Notes: a model not told the origin generated them from the sequence alone. A stretch of DNA of 5,412 nucleotides from Candidatus Krumholzibacteriia bacterium (GCA_026387805.1 JAPLKY010000341.1:1-5412), one strand, 5' to 3'; shown: positions 1-5,412, numbered from the stretch's first letter. Translations and numbers: made by a program.

Positions 1-760
1 AGCGGTACGGCTTGACGATGCCGTAACCGCGGCCGAAGCGCTCCTCGAACTCCCGGTCGACCTCGCGCACGACGGTACGCGATTTCACCATCGCCTGCTC
101 GATCTGGTAGCGCAGCTCGAAGTATTCCCCCGGGCCCGCGAGATTGCCGAAGGCGTGCGGATCGTCGATGTCGATCTTGAACTCGGGCTTGTAGGGAGGC
201 AGGAACGGCCGCACCTGCTCGGGCTCGAGGATGTCGACGATCTCGAAGGTGTGCGAGAGAAAGAAGGCGTCGAGGACGACCATGACGGGGAGCATCACCG
301 TTTCGGCGATCTTGAACGCCTGCACGATCGTGTCCTGCGTCTCCTGGTTGCTCTCGCAGTAGATCTGGAGCCAGCCCGTGTCGCGCTGCGAGAGGGAGTC
401 GTTCTGATCGGTCCAGATGCTCCACGGAGGGCCGACCGAGCGGTTGACGTTCACGAGCACGATCGGAAGCCGGGCCCCGACCGCCCAGTGGATGATCTCG
501 TGCATGAGGAGAAGCCCCTGCGACGATGTCGCGGTGAAGGTCCGCACGCCGGCCGCGGAAGCGCCGACGCAGGCGATGAGCGCGCTGTGCTCGGACTCGA
601 CCGCGATGAACTTCGCGTCGAGCTCCCCCTTGGCGCACATCTCGGAGAGAAGCTCCACGATCTGCGTCTGGGGAGTTATCGGGTACGCGGAGATTACCTT
701 GACGTCGCTGGCGCGCACGCCGTAGCTCACGGCGTGGTTACCCATGATAACCTTCTTCAT
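1..760 (-). CDS. porA: 2-oxoacid:acceptor oxidoreductase alpha subunit (PorA-like), partial at the 3' end
   Basis: This is the alpha subunit of a multisubunit pyruvate/2-ketoisovalerate-type oxidoreductase, a cytoplasmic enzyme making acyl-CoA, CO2 and low-potential electrons. The visible 253 residues cover the N-terminal POR domain and the start of the next; the gene runs off the left edge (family members are usually nearer 380-400 residues). Family landmarks are AYPITPQT (25-32), VESEHSA (54-60), TSSQGL (78-83), NRSVGPPWSIWTDQND (106-121) and RDTGW after it. By recalled alignment with Desulfovibrio africanus PFOR, T29 and R107 would match its substrate-contacting Thr31 and Arg114; that is inference. 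The start ATG (760-758) overlaps the upstream stop as ATGA, and GGAGG (772-768) lies 7 nt before it, so translation is probably coupled. The exact 2-oxoacid cannot be told from the sequence. A beta (TPP) subunit gene should follow outside the window. Confidence 0.93.
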   Translation of the reverse strand, partial: MKKVIMGNHAVSYGVRASDVKVISAYPITPQTQIVELLSEMCAKGELDAKFIAVESEHSALIACVGASAAGVRTFTATSSQGLLLMHEIIHWAVGARLPIVLVNVNRSVGPPWSIWTDQNDSLSQRDTGWLQIYCESNQETQDTIVQAFKIAETVMLPVMVVLDAFFLSHTFEIVDILEPEQVRPFLPPYKPEFKIDIDDPHAFGNLAGPGEYFELRYQIEQAMVKSRTVVREVDREFEERFGRGYGIVKPYR

Positions 761-2436
761 CTTCCCTCCTCCCGCGTCGATATGGCGCTGCGCGGGCATT
801 CGGTCACGCAGACGAGGCAACCCTTGCAATAGTCGTAATCGAATTCATACTCGTCGGCGAGGCGTTTGACCGCGACGTCGGGGCAGAATACCCAGCAGTT
901 GTCGCAATAATTGCAAACGCCGCACGAGAAGCAGCGGTCCGCTTCGCGGCGCAGAAGCTCGCCATCGTATCCGGTATATATCTCGCGGTAGCCCGCAACG
1001 GCCTCTTCGACGGGGATCCGCGGCACGAGCGCGCGCTTCCCCTTCGTGAAGTAGGCGGTGTTGATGTTCTCGATGCTGATCGTGCGGGGCTCCTCGACCG
1101 CCGGCTCGGGCTCCCGCGAGAGCATCCGGCCGATGCGCTCGGCGGCCTTGCGCCCGGCCGCGATCGCCTCGACGACGCTCGCCGCGCCCGTCACGATGTC
1201 TCCCCCCGCGAAGATCTTCTTGCTCAGCGTCTCTCCGGATTCGTTCTGTATCTGAATACGCCCGCCGCTCGCCCCAACCGCTTTCTCGAACGGGGAGACG
1301 TCCCCCTCCTCGCCGATCGCGGTGAACAACGTATCGATCTCCATCGCGAACGTCTTGTTCCCGTCAGGGACGGGACGCCTGCGGCCCGAATCGTCGGGAT
1401 CGCCGAGCTTCATCTGCTGGAAAACAACGCTCAGCGGCCCCGCGCCGCCGCGCGTTATGCTCTTCGGCGCCGCGAGGAAATGGAAGAACACGCCTTCCTT
1501 TTCGGCCTCCTCGATCTCGTCGGGAATCGCCGGCATCTCGTTCATCGTGCGGCGATACACGACGGTGACCTCGCTCCCGGCGCGCCGCGCGCACCGCGCG
1601 ACGTCCATGGCGGTGTTCCCGCCCCCCACGACGACCACTCTCTTTCCGGGAGCGGCCTTCTCGCCGCCGTTCACCTTTCGCAGGAACTCGAGCCCGCGCT
1701 GAACGCCGGGCCCGTCCTCCCCCGCGACGCCCATCGGGCGGCTGCGCATGAGGCCGGTGCCGATGAAGATCGCGGCATATTCCTTTTCGAGGTTCTCGAG
1801 CGTCACCGTTCCGCCGAGAGGCGCGCGCGTTTTCACGGTGATGGGGCCCGATTCGAGAATCGAGCCGATGACGCGGTCGAGCAGGTCGTTCGGCAGCCGG
1901 TACTCCGGAATTCCCCAACGGAGCGTTCCCCCGAGGGCGCCTTCCGCCTCGAAGATCGTGACCGGGTATCCCCGCCGCGCGAGGTAGAACGCGCACGAAA
2001 GACCCGCGGGACCGCCCCCGACCACCGCAATCTTCTCTTTCTTCGTCGCGCGCGTCTTCTCCATCCATTTCGGATTATCGAGCCCTGCGTCCCCGATCGA
2101 ACGCTCGATCGCGGGAATGTTGATCGCCTGGTCGAAATCCTTCCTCGTGCACTTCTCCATGCAGGGATGAAAGCAAACGCGCCCCGTCACCGAGGGCATC
2201 GGGTTCGACTCGATGATCGTCCGCCACGCCTGCTCGTAGTCGTTCCCGGTCGCGAGAAAGATGTACCGCTGGATATTTTCCGCCGTGGGACACCCGAGAC
2301 GGCACGGGGAGACCTTATAATCGTAATACGGCCGCACGTTGCGCCAGGAGCCCGTCAGGTTGTACGTCATGTCGGCTACCGACATGGCGCAGAGCGGCAT
2401 CTCCTTGAAGCTCTTGAAGGTGATTTTCTCTCCCAT
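757..2436 (-). CDS. Iron-sulfur flavoprotein: GltD-like FAD/NAD(P) oxidoreductase with PorD-like ends
   Basis: The 559-residue protein is probably the electron-transfer subunit of the 2-oxoacid oxidoreductase encoded around it. Residues 29-36 (GSWRNVRP) resemble the N-terminal signature of PorD delta subunits. A GltD-type iron-sulfur region follows (C45, C49, then C88, C92, C96 in the GRVC context). An FAD-binding fold starts at 136 with GGGPAG (140-145), and an NAD(P)-binding fold has GGGNTAMD (271-278) followed by VVYRR. FAGGDIV near residue 410 is the usual C-terminal FAD contact of this family. The C-terminus carries ferredoxin-like cysteines at 502, 505, 508, 511, 514, 518 and at 537, 540, 543, 547. 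GltD normally feeds NADPH electrons to glutamate synthase, but no gltB is visible and the flanking genes are POR gamma and alpha, so an oxidoreductase role is favoured. GGAGG (2445-2441) lies 4 nt before the ATG. A 63-nt gap separates it from the gamma gene. Confidence 0.92.
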   Translation of the reverse strand: MGEKITFKSFKEMPLCAMSVADMTYNLTGSWRNVRPYYDYKVSPCRLGCPTAENIQRYIFLATGNDYEQAWRTIIESNPMPSVTGRVCFHPCMEKCTRKDFDQAINIPAIERSIGDAGLDNPKWMEKTRATKKEKIAVVGGGPAGLSCAFYLARRGYPVTIFEAEGALGGTLRWGIPEYRLPNDLLDRVIGSILESGPITVKTRAPLGGTVTLENLEKEYAAIFIGTGLMRSRPMGVAGEDGPGVQRGLEFLRKVNGGEKAAPGKRVVVVGGGNTAMDVARCARRAGSEVTVVYRRTMNEMPAIPDEIEEAEKEGVFFHFLAAPKSITRGGAGPLSVVFQQMKLGDPDDSGRRRPVPDGNKTFAMEIDTLFTAIGEEGDVSPFEKAVGASGGRIQIQNESGETLSKKIFAGGDIVTGAASVVEAIAAGRKAAERIGRMLSREPEPAVEEPRTISIENINTAYFTKGKRALVPRIPVEEAVAGYREIYTGYDGELLRREADRCFSCGVCNYCDNCWVFCPDVAVKRLADEYEFDYDYCKGCLVCVTECPRSAISTREEGR

Positions 2437-2499
2437 GTATCCTCCAGCCTTTACGGGGTACGAAAGCTCGCTCGACCGGATTCTATCGGTGAATACGCG
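2437..2499 (-). other. Short gap inside the oxidoreductase operon
   Basis: This 63-nt stretch between the gamma stop and the flavoprotein start holds only the GGAGG ribosome binding site (2445-2441). I see no hairpin followed by a T-run and no promoter-like pair, so the two genes are most likely co-transcribed. Confidence 0.6.
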
Positions 2500-3057
2500 T
2501 CACTTCGAAATGAAGATGACGCCGTGAAATGCCTCCTCGGCGGCCTTTCGGTTGTTCTCCTTGCGCATCGGGACGAACTCTTCGACGGCCTCCAGCACCG
2601 CCGCGAGCCCCACGAGCTTCGTCGCGCCCGCGAACGCGCCCACGATCGCCGTATTGACGATCGGCGCGGATCGCGAGCCGAGACCGTACTTGAGCGCGAT
2701 GGTGTTCGCGTCCACGGTAGCGACGCGGAATTTCTTCAGCATCTCGCTCGCCTGGAGATCGCGGTTCGTGTTGATGACGATCCAGCCCCCTTCCTTGAGG
2801 CCGACCGTGATGTTGATCGTATCGAGGAGCACGGGATCGAGGACGATGAGGTGGTCGGGCTCGTAGATCTCGCATCGCTCGCGGATCTCTCCCTCGGAAA
2901 CGCGCGTGAATGAGACGACGGGAGCGCCTCTCCGCTCGACGCCGAAGGCGGGAAACGCCTGGACGAATTTCTTTTCGCGGAAGAACGCCTCCGCGAGAAT
3001 CTCGGAAGCGATCACCGCCCCCTGACCGCCTCGGCCGTGGGTTCTGATCTCTATCAT
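2500..3057 (-). CDS. porC: 2-oxoacid:acceptor oxidoreductase gamma subunit (PorC/PorG-like)
   Basis: The 185-residue protein is the gamma subunit of a pyruvate/2-ketoisovalerate ferredoxin oxidoreductase, equivalent to the gamma domain of single-chain PFOR. It has the normal length for the family. It opens with IEIRTHGRGGQGAV, the glycine-rich hallmark, and continues with AFPAFGVERRGAPVVSF, the conserved segment after the first helix pair. The middle contains a Rossmann-like region (DHLIVLDPVLL) and the C-terminal part has the usual NTAIVGAFA stretch. It is the first gene of the operon, followed by the flavoprotein and alpha genes, matching a gamma-delta-alpha-(beta) order known from archaeal and Thermotoga por operons. 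The ATG at 3057 is preceded by GAGAAGGGA, a moderate ribosome binding site. A promoter candidate lies about 95 nt upstream. The preferred substrate (pyruvate, 2-ketoisovalerate or other) is not determined by this subunit. Confidence 0.93.
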   Translation of the reverse strand: MIEIRTHGRGGQGAVIASEILAEAFFREKKFVQAFPAFGVERRGAPVVSFTRVSEGEIRERCEIYEPDHLIVLDPVLLDTINITVGLKEGGWIVINTNRDLQASEMLKKFRVATVDANTIALKYGLGSRSAPIVNTAIVGAFAGATKLVGLAAVLEAVEEFVPMRKENNRKAAEEAFHGVIFISK

Positions 3058-3151
3058 ACGCGTTCCCTTCTCGGTGAGTGCAACTTTCTATGGGCCAAAG
3101 AGTTCCGAATTAACAGACCCGTCGCCCGATCCCCTTTTCGACCTCAGGAAT

Positions 3152-3180
3152 AGCCTAATCGATTGATCGAGCAGGGTCAA
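3152..3180 (-). promoter_or_regulatory. Candidate sigma70-type promoter of the oxidoreductase operon
   Basis: On the minus strand TTGACC (3180-3175) and TAGGCT (3157-3152) are separated by exactly 17 nt. The -35 matches five of six consensus bases and the -10 only three of six, so this is a moderate promoter that may need activation. Transcription would start near 3145, leaving a leader of about 88 nt before the gamma subunit ATG. The spacer between the two boxes carries a 12-bp interrupted palindrome that could be an operator. Confidence 0.5.
3159..3170. repeat. Palindrome TCGAT-TG-ATCGA in the promoter spacer
   Basis: A perfect inverted repeat with 5-bp arms and a 2-bp centre lies between the -35 and -10 boxes of the candidate oxidoreductase promoter. 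Its position would suit a repressor or a spacer-distorting activator. It does not match the Rex-type sites I know. At this length it can also occur by chance. Confidence 0.4.
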
Positions 3181-3239
3181 GAGCTTTTTGTTATCCCGCA
3201 AAAATTAGCCTTTGGTGATTGCCGGGCAAGAGAGAAAAT

Positions 3240-3313
3240 CGCGCCCAGGAGGGCTCGAACCCCCAACCTTCTGGTCCGTAGCCAGACGCTCTATCCAATT
3301 GAGCTATGGGCGC
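3240..3313 (-). tRNA. tRNA-Arg (anticodon ACG)
   Basis: A complete 74-nt cloverleaf is seen on the minus strand. The 7-bp acceptor is GCGCCCA/TGGGCGC, the D-arm GCTC/GAGC, the anticodon stem TCTGG/CCAGA with loop CTACGGA, and the T-arm GGGGG/CCTCC (one G-T pair) with loop TTCGAGC. The variable loop has 5 nt. The anticodon is at 3279-3277 and is expected to be deaminated to ICG by TadA, reading CGU, CGC and CGA. The discriminator is G. No CCA is encoded: ATTTT follows directly, so a CCA-adding enzyme is needed. The gene starts 10 nt after the stop codon of the upstream membrane protein and is the last gene of the tRNA cluster. Confidence 0.97.
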
Positions 3314-3323
3314 AACCGAGTCT

Positions 3324-3731
3324 TCAGAATCCGTTGATCGTCTTCTCCGGCGGAACGCGCGCGCTCTCACCGGCGCCGCGCGGCTGCTGTGCCGAAACGG
3401 ATCGCGAACCATTCTCTTCCAGCACGAGCTCGATGCCGCCGACGACCGCGGCTATAAGATTATAAACGATGGTCCATATCGCAACGACAATCGTGCCGGA
3501 GATCGCGTACATGATCGCGATCACGGGGATGAGAATGAATCCGAGTCCCCGCAGCATGGCAACCTGCGAGCCGAGGCCGGCCTCGGTGAAGGAGCTCATG
3601 AAAGCTCCCCACATCGAGAGCATGACCGCGTAGAAGACCCCGATCACGATTCCGATGATGATGAAGACGACGAAGCTCATTCTCAGCACCGGCCAGAGCG
3701 GAATCTTCTTCAGCATGAACGTATGAGCCAC
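3324..3731 (-). CDS. Small two-helix membrane protein, DUF3566-like, inside a tRNA operon
   Basis: The 135-residue protein of unknown function is predicted to be an inner-membrane protein. It has a short basic N-terminus (LKKIPLWPVLRMSF), a first hydrophobic helix at about 20-40, a linker (about 41-62), a long hydrophobic region at about 63-97 and a polar tail. The layout and the YNLIAAVVGGIEL segment (90-102) resemble DUF3566-type proteins; this is from memory and not certain. The GTG start at 3731 is chosen because AAGGAGG (3742-3736) lies 4 nt upstream. An in-frame ATG at 3749 sits on the last A of the encoded CCA of tRNA-Ser(GCU) and has no free ribosome binding site, while ATG 3716 lacks a good one. 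The gene ends 10 nt before tRNA-Arg, so it must be expressed from the tRNA transcript and survive tRNA processing. The last ~30 residues are disordered-looking and rich in S, R, P and E. Confidence 0.85.
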   Translation of the reverse strand: MAHTFMLKKIPLWPVLRMSFVVFIIIGIVIGVFYAVMLSMWGAFMSSFTEAGLGSQVAMLRGLGFILIPVIAIMYAISGTIVVAIWTIVYNLIAAVVGGIELVLEENGSRSVSAQQPRGAGESARVPPEKTINGF

Positions 3732-3735
3732 GGAT

Positions 3736-3742
3736 CCTCCTT
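3736..3742 (-). promoter_or_regulatory. Ribosome binding site deciding the GTG start
   Basis: AAGGAGG, a near-perfect anti-Shine-Dalgarno match, lies 4 nt before the GTG at 3731 and begins 7 nt past the encoded CCA of tRNA-Ser(GCU). After 3' processing of the tRNA, the remaining mRNA would have a 5' leader of roughly 17 nt that still contains this site. Confidence 0.75.
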
Positions 3743-3748
3743 CTATCA

Positions 3749-3839
<91 letters not shown>

Positions 3840-3864
3840 GCCTATCATTCAATAAGATCTATGC

Positions 3865-3951
3865 TGGCGGAGGGCGAGGGATTCGAACCCCCATGGGCTT
3901 TCGCCCGGCGGATTTCAAGACCGCTGCCTTACCAATTAGGACTAGCCCTCC
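3865..3951 (-). tRNA. tRNA-Ser (anticodon UGA), CCA encoded, atypical D-arm
   Basis: A class II tRNA on the minus strand with an 84-nt body (3951-3868) plus an encoded CCA (3867-3865). The acceptor GGAGGGC/GCCCTCC pairs fully and the discriminator is G. The variable arm is GGGC-GAAA-GCCC and the T-arm GGGGG/CCCTC (one G-T) with TTCGAAT. The anticodon loop CTTGAAA gives UGA, reading UCN serine codons. Two oddities are visible. The anticodon stem GCGGT/TCCGC has a T-T mismatch next to the loop (31:39). The D region (TAGTCC, then TAATTGGTAAGGC) does not fit the serine pattern well: either position 14 is not A, or the acceptor/D linker has one extra base with a mismatch at 10:25. It is the first gene of the tRNA operon. 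Confidence 0.9.
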
Positions 3952-3991
3952 AGAGAAAAACGGACCTTCCCGAAAGCGAAGGCTTCGGTGC

Positions 3992-4020
3992 AGTATACGT
4001 CCCGGGCGCGCCGCCGTCAA
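3992..4020 (-). promoter_or_regulatory. Strong promoter of the tRNA operon
   Basis: TTGACG (4020-4015) and TATACT (3997-3992) are separated by exactly 17 nt, each one base from the sigma70 consensus. The -35 overlaps the TGA stop (4019-4017) of the upstream peptidase gene. The bases after the -10 (GCACCG) are GC-rich, like the discriminators of stringently controlled stable-RNA promoters. Transcription would start near 3985, leaving a leader of about 34 nt before tRNA-Ser(UGA). Confidence 0.8.
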
Positions 4021-4976
4021 TACCAGAAGCGCCTCTCCCTCGCTTCCTCTTCTTCCCAGCGCTCGAGCTTCCGGCGGTTCCGCGCCCGCTTCACGAGATA
4101 GACCGCGACGAACAGGAAAGCCGCGCCGGTCCAGTACGGCGCCGCGTTCAGGATCGCTCCGGCCGTCTTGTATCGCCTGTCGATATCGACGTACAGCCTC
4201 CCCGCGAAATCGTACACGGTCTGGCCGAAGGTCGACTCGAAGCCGCTCTCGAAGTCCCCCGTGTCGCGGATGAAAGCGGTGAGCGTCATGAGAGAGCCCG
4301 GCCGGTCGGCGAGAAGCTTCCGGACCGCGAAGTAGCTCATTCCGTAGGAAAGAGCCGCTCTATCCGCTGAACGCGAGAAGGGCCCCCGGAGCTCCTCGAG
4401 GTAGGGAAGGTCTCTTCTCCCCGCCGTCGTCATGAATCGCCATTCATCGGAGAGGGTCCATTCCCCCGCCTGCATCATGGCGAGCCCTTCCACGAACCAG
4501 GTCGGCATGCTCGCGCCGCCGACCCGTTGAGCGAGGAGGAGGTGCGAGAGCTCGTGACGCACGACAATAGAGAAACGGCTCGGGTCGCGCTCGACGAGGT
4601 CTACGTTGATGCCGAGAACCCGGTTTTCGACGTCCGCAAACGCGATTCCCCACTCGGGGATCTCGCCACCGTGCAGCCGCTCGAACGCCCTTATATCGGA
4701 CGCGATGATGACCTTGACGCCGTCGATCGATTCGAGTCCGAGTTCGCGCGCGATCCCTCCGGACGATTCTTCGAGGAGGGCTCCGGTTTCGCGGGCCATC
4801 TTCGCGAATTGGGGCGGATAGAAGACGATGAACGAGCCGTTCCCGGCCTCGAGAATCTGGTATCCCACGGGAACGTTCTCCGCCGCGGCCGGGCGAGGAA
4901 CAGCCGGGCGCGAAGCGGCCGCAAACGCGATCCCGACGAGAAGGAGTACGGAAACGACACCAATGCGCTTCGCCAT
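4017..4976 (-). CDS. Membrane-anchored peptidase MA-like metallopeptidase (gluzincin)
   Basis: The 319-residue protein is a predicted zinc peptidase facing outside the cytoplasm. Residues 1-21 form a signal peptide (basic MAKR, hydrophobic core, AFAAA), with a second possible cleavage site after AAA (30-32). The zinc motif HELSH lies at 141-145 with catalytic E142. E163 in WFVEGLAMM, 18 residues after the second histidine, fits the third ligand of gluzincins. This is the layout of peptidase MA-like/DUF1570-type proteins. A transmembrane segment at about 279-295 is followed by a short, highly charged cytoplasmic tail (RARNRRK, then Glu- and Arg-rich). The ATG at 4976 overlaps the mnmA stop by one base (TGATG), pointing to coupled translation; no good ribosome binding site is near. 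An upstream in-frame ATG at 5060 would add an Arg-rich stretch before the signal peptide and is rejected. The substrate is unknown. Confidence 0.85.
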   Translation of the reverse strand: MAKRIGVVSVLLLVGIAFAAASRPAVPRPAAAENVPVGYQILEAGNGSFIVFYPPQFAKMARETGALLEESSGGIARELGLESIDGVKVIIASDIRAFERLHGGEIPEWGIAFADVENRVLGINVDLVERDPSRFSIVVRHELSHLLLAQRVGGASMPTWFVEGLAMMQAGEWTLSDEWRFMTTAGRRDLPYLEELRGPFSRSADRAALSYGMSYFAVRKLLADRPGSLMTLTAFIRDTGDFESGFESTFGQTVYDFAGRLYVDIDRRYKTAGAILNAAPYWTGAAFLFVAVYLVKRARNRRKLERWEEEEARERRFWY

Positions 4977-5412
4977 CACGTCACTTTTTCGATGATCCCT
5001 CCGCCGACGACGACGTCGCCGCGGTAGAGAACGAGCGACTGCCCCGGAGTGACCGCCCACTGCGGCTCGCGAAATACCACCTCGAGGAGCGACCCGCGCC
5101 GGACGGCGCGCGCCACGTCCGCCGGAGCGCGGCCGTACCTGATCTTGGCCGCGAGGCCCCTGGAGAGATCGCGGCTCCTCAGCCGCAGACCTCCGCAGAC
5201 GGCGCCCTCGCTGAAGATCTCTTCCCTGCGTCCGAGAACGACGCGGTTCGCGCGCGTGTCGATCTCCGACACGTACAGCGGAATCCCTCCCGCGACGCGC
5301 AGCCCCTTCCGCTGGCCTATCGTGTAGAAATGAGCGCCGTCGTGCCGCCCGAGGACGCGTCCGCCGCGGTCGACGATGTCCCCGGGAGCGAAACCGATGC
5401 GCTCGCCGAGGA
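4976..5412 (-). CDS. mnmA: tRNA-uridine 2-sulfurtransferase MnmA, C-terminal part (partial at the 5' end)
   Basis: MnmA installs the 2-thio group at wobble uridine 34 of the Lys, Glu and Gln tRNAs, using persulfide sulfur and ATP, in the cytoplasm. The 144 visible residues are the C-terminal portion; the start lies beyond the right edge, as do the PP-loop ATP site and both catalytic cysteines. Clear family marks are PGDIVDRGGRVLGRHDG, then HFYTIGQRKGL (the conserved tRNA-contacting segment), IPLYVSEID, AKIRYGR, and the C-terminal barrel with EPQWAVTPGQSLVLY and GGGIIE, ending close to where E. coli MnmA ends. The downstream peptidase starts on its stop codon, and a tRNA operon follows. None of the three tRNAs there is a known MnmA substrate, so the adjacency need not be functional. 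Confidence 0.96.
   Translation of the reverse strand, partial: LGERIGFAPGDIVDRGGRVLGRHDGAHFYTIGQRKGLRVAGGIPLYVSEIDTRANRVVLGRREEIFSEGAVCGGLRLRSRDLSRGLAAKIRYGRAPADVARAVRRGSLLEVVFREPQWAVTPGQSLVLYRGDVVVGGGIIEKVT

Larger units (their letters stand above)
3058..3239. other. Intergenic spacer between tRNA-Arg and the oxidoreductase operon
   Basis: This 182-nt stretch contains no supportable coding sequence. It is visibly richer in A and T than the flanking genes. It holds the candidate operon promoter and palindrome and an approximately 88-nt leader. Past the tRNA-Arg 3' end I see T-rich patches (ATTTTCTCTCTT and TAATTTTTG) and an imperfect long-loop pairing, CCCG(G)CAA with TTGCGGG. No stem is directly followed by a T-run, so a terminator for the tRNA operon is not demonstrated. 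Confidence 0.6.

Noticed and set aside
155..832. Plus-strand open frame (225 codons) opposite the alpha subunit
   Set aside because: The opposite strand encodes a clear PorA with YPITP and other family motifs; this frame is its R/D/H-rich shadow.
757..2436. Glutamate synthase small subunit (gltD)
   Set aside because: There is no gltB nearby, the protein has PorD-like ends and extra C-terminal ferredoxin clusters, and it lies between POR gamma and alpha genes.
1480..2913. Long plus-strand open frame (477 codons) antisense to the gamma and flavoprotein genes
   Set aside because: Its translation is low-complexity (rich in R, H, D, E), matches no domain, and spans two well-supported opposite-strand genes and their gap. 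In GC-rich DNA such antisense frames are common.
3203..3234. Possible terminator after tRNA-Arg
   Set aside because: The only pairing (CCCG(G)CAA with TTGCGGG) has a 17-nt loop and a bulge and is followed by ATAACAAAAAG on the minus strand, not by a T-run.
3865..3951. Selenocysteine tRNA or an allo-tRNA with extended acceptor
   Set aside because: The anticodon is UGA, not UCA, and the acceptor/T-arm is an ordinary 7/5 arrangement.
4976..5060. Upstream ATG extension of the peptidase (28 extra residues)
   Set aside because: It would place an Arg-rich block before a good signal peptide and overlap the conserved MnmA C-terminus; the ATG at 4976 gives a normal signal peptide and a TGATG junction.

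Overview
The window is a compact, GC-rich bacterial segment in which every supported gene lies on the minus strand. It is best read from right to left. The organism cannot be named from the sequence. High GC, genes packed edge to edge, a multisubunit 2-oxoacid:acceptor oxidoreductase and a bacterial-type tRNA set suggest an anaerobic or facultatively anaerobic bacterium. My low-confidence guess is a deltaproteobacterial-like lineage or an uncultivated lineage of the FCB/Eisenbacteria kind.

Right end (5412-4017): the C-terminal part of mnmA (tRNA 2-thiouridylase), which runs off the window. Its stop codon overlaps by one base (TGATG) the start of a gene for a secreted, membrane-anchored gluzincin-type metallopeptidase of the peptidase MA kind (HELSH plus a downstream Glu, signal peptide, C-terminal transmembrane anchor).

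Centre (4020-3240): a tRNA operon. A near-consensus sigma70-type promoter (TTGACG, 17 nt, TATACT) begins on the last bases of the peptidase gene. It is followed by tRNA-Ser(UGA), tRNA-Ser(GCU), a small two-helix membrane protein gene resembling DUF3566 proteins, and tRNA-Arg(ACG). The protein gene fills the space between the second and third tRNAs almost completely. Its ribosome binding site lies 7 bases past the encoded CCA of tRNA-Ser(GCU).

Spacer (3239-3058): about 180 nt with no gene. It holds a plausible promoter whose -35/-10 spacer carries a small palindrome, and no convincing terminator.

Left part (3057-1): an operon for a pyruvate- or branched-chain-type 2-oxoacid:acceptor oxidoreductase. 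The order is gamma subunit, then a 559-residue iron-sulfur flavoprotein joining a GltD-like FAD/NAD(P) module to PorD-like ends, then the alpha subunit (cut by the window edge). The flavoprotein and alpha genes overlap by ATGA. The TPP-binding beta subunit is not seen and is expected just beyond the left edge. Together these subunits should oxidatively decarboxylate a 2-oxoacid to an acyl-CoA. The flavoprotein suggests the electrons can be exchanged with NAD(P)H as well as, or instead of, ferredoxin.
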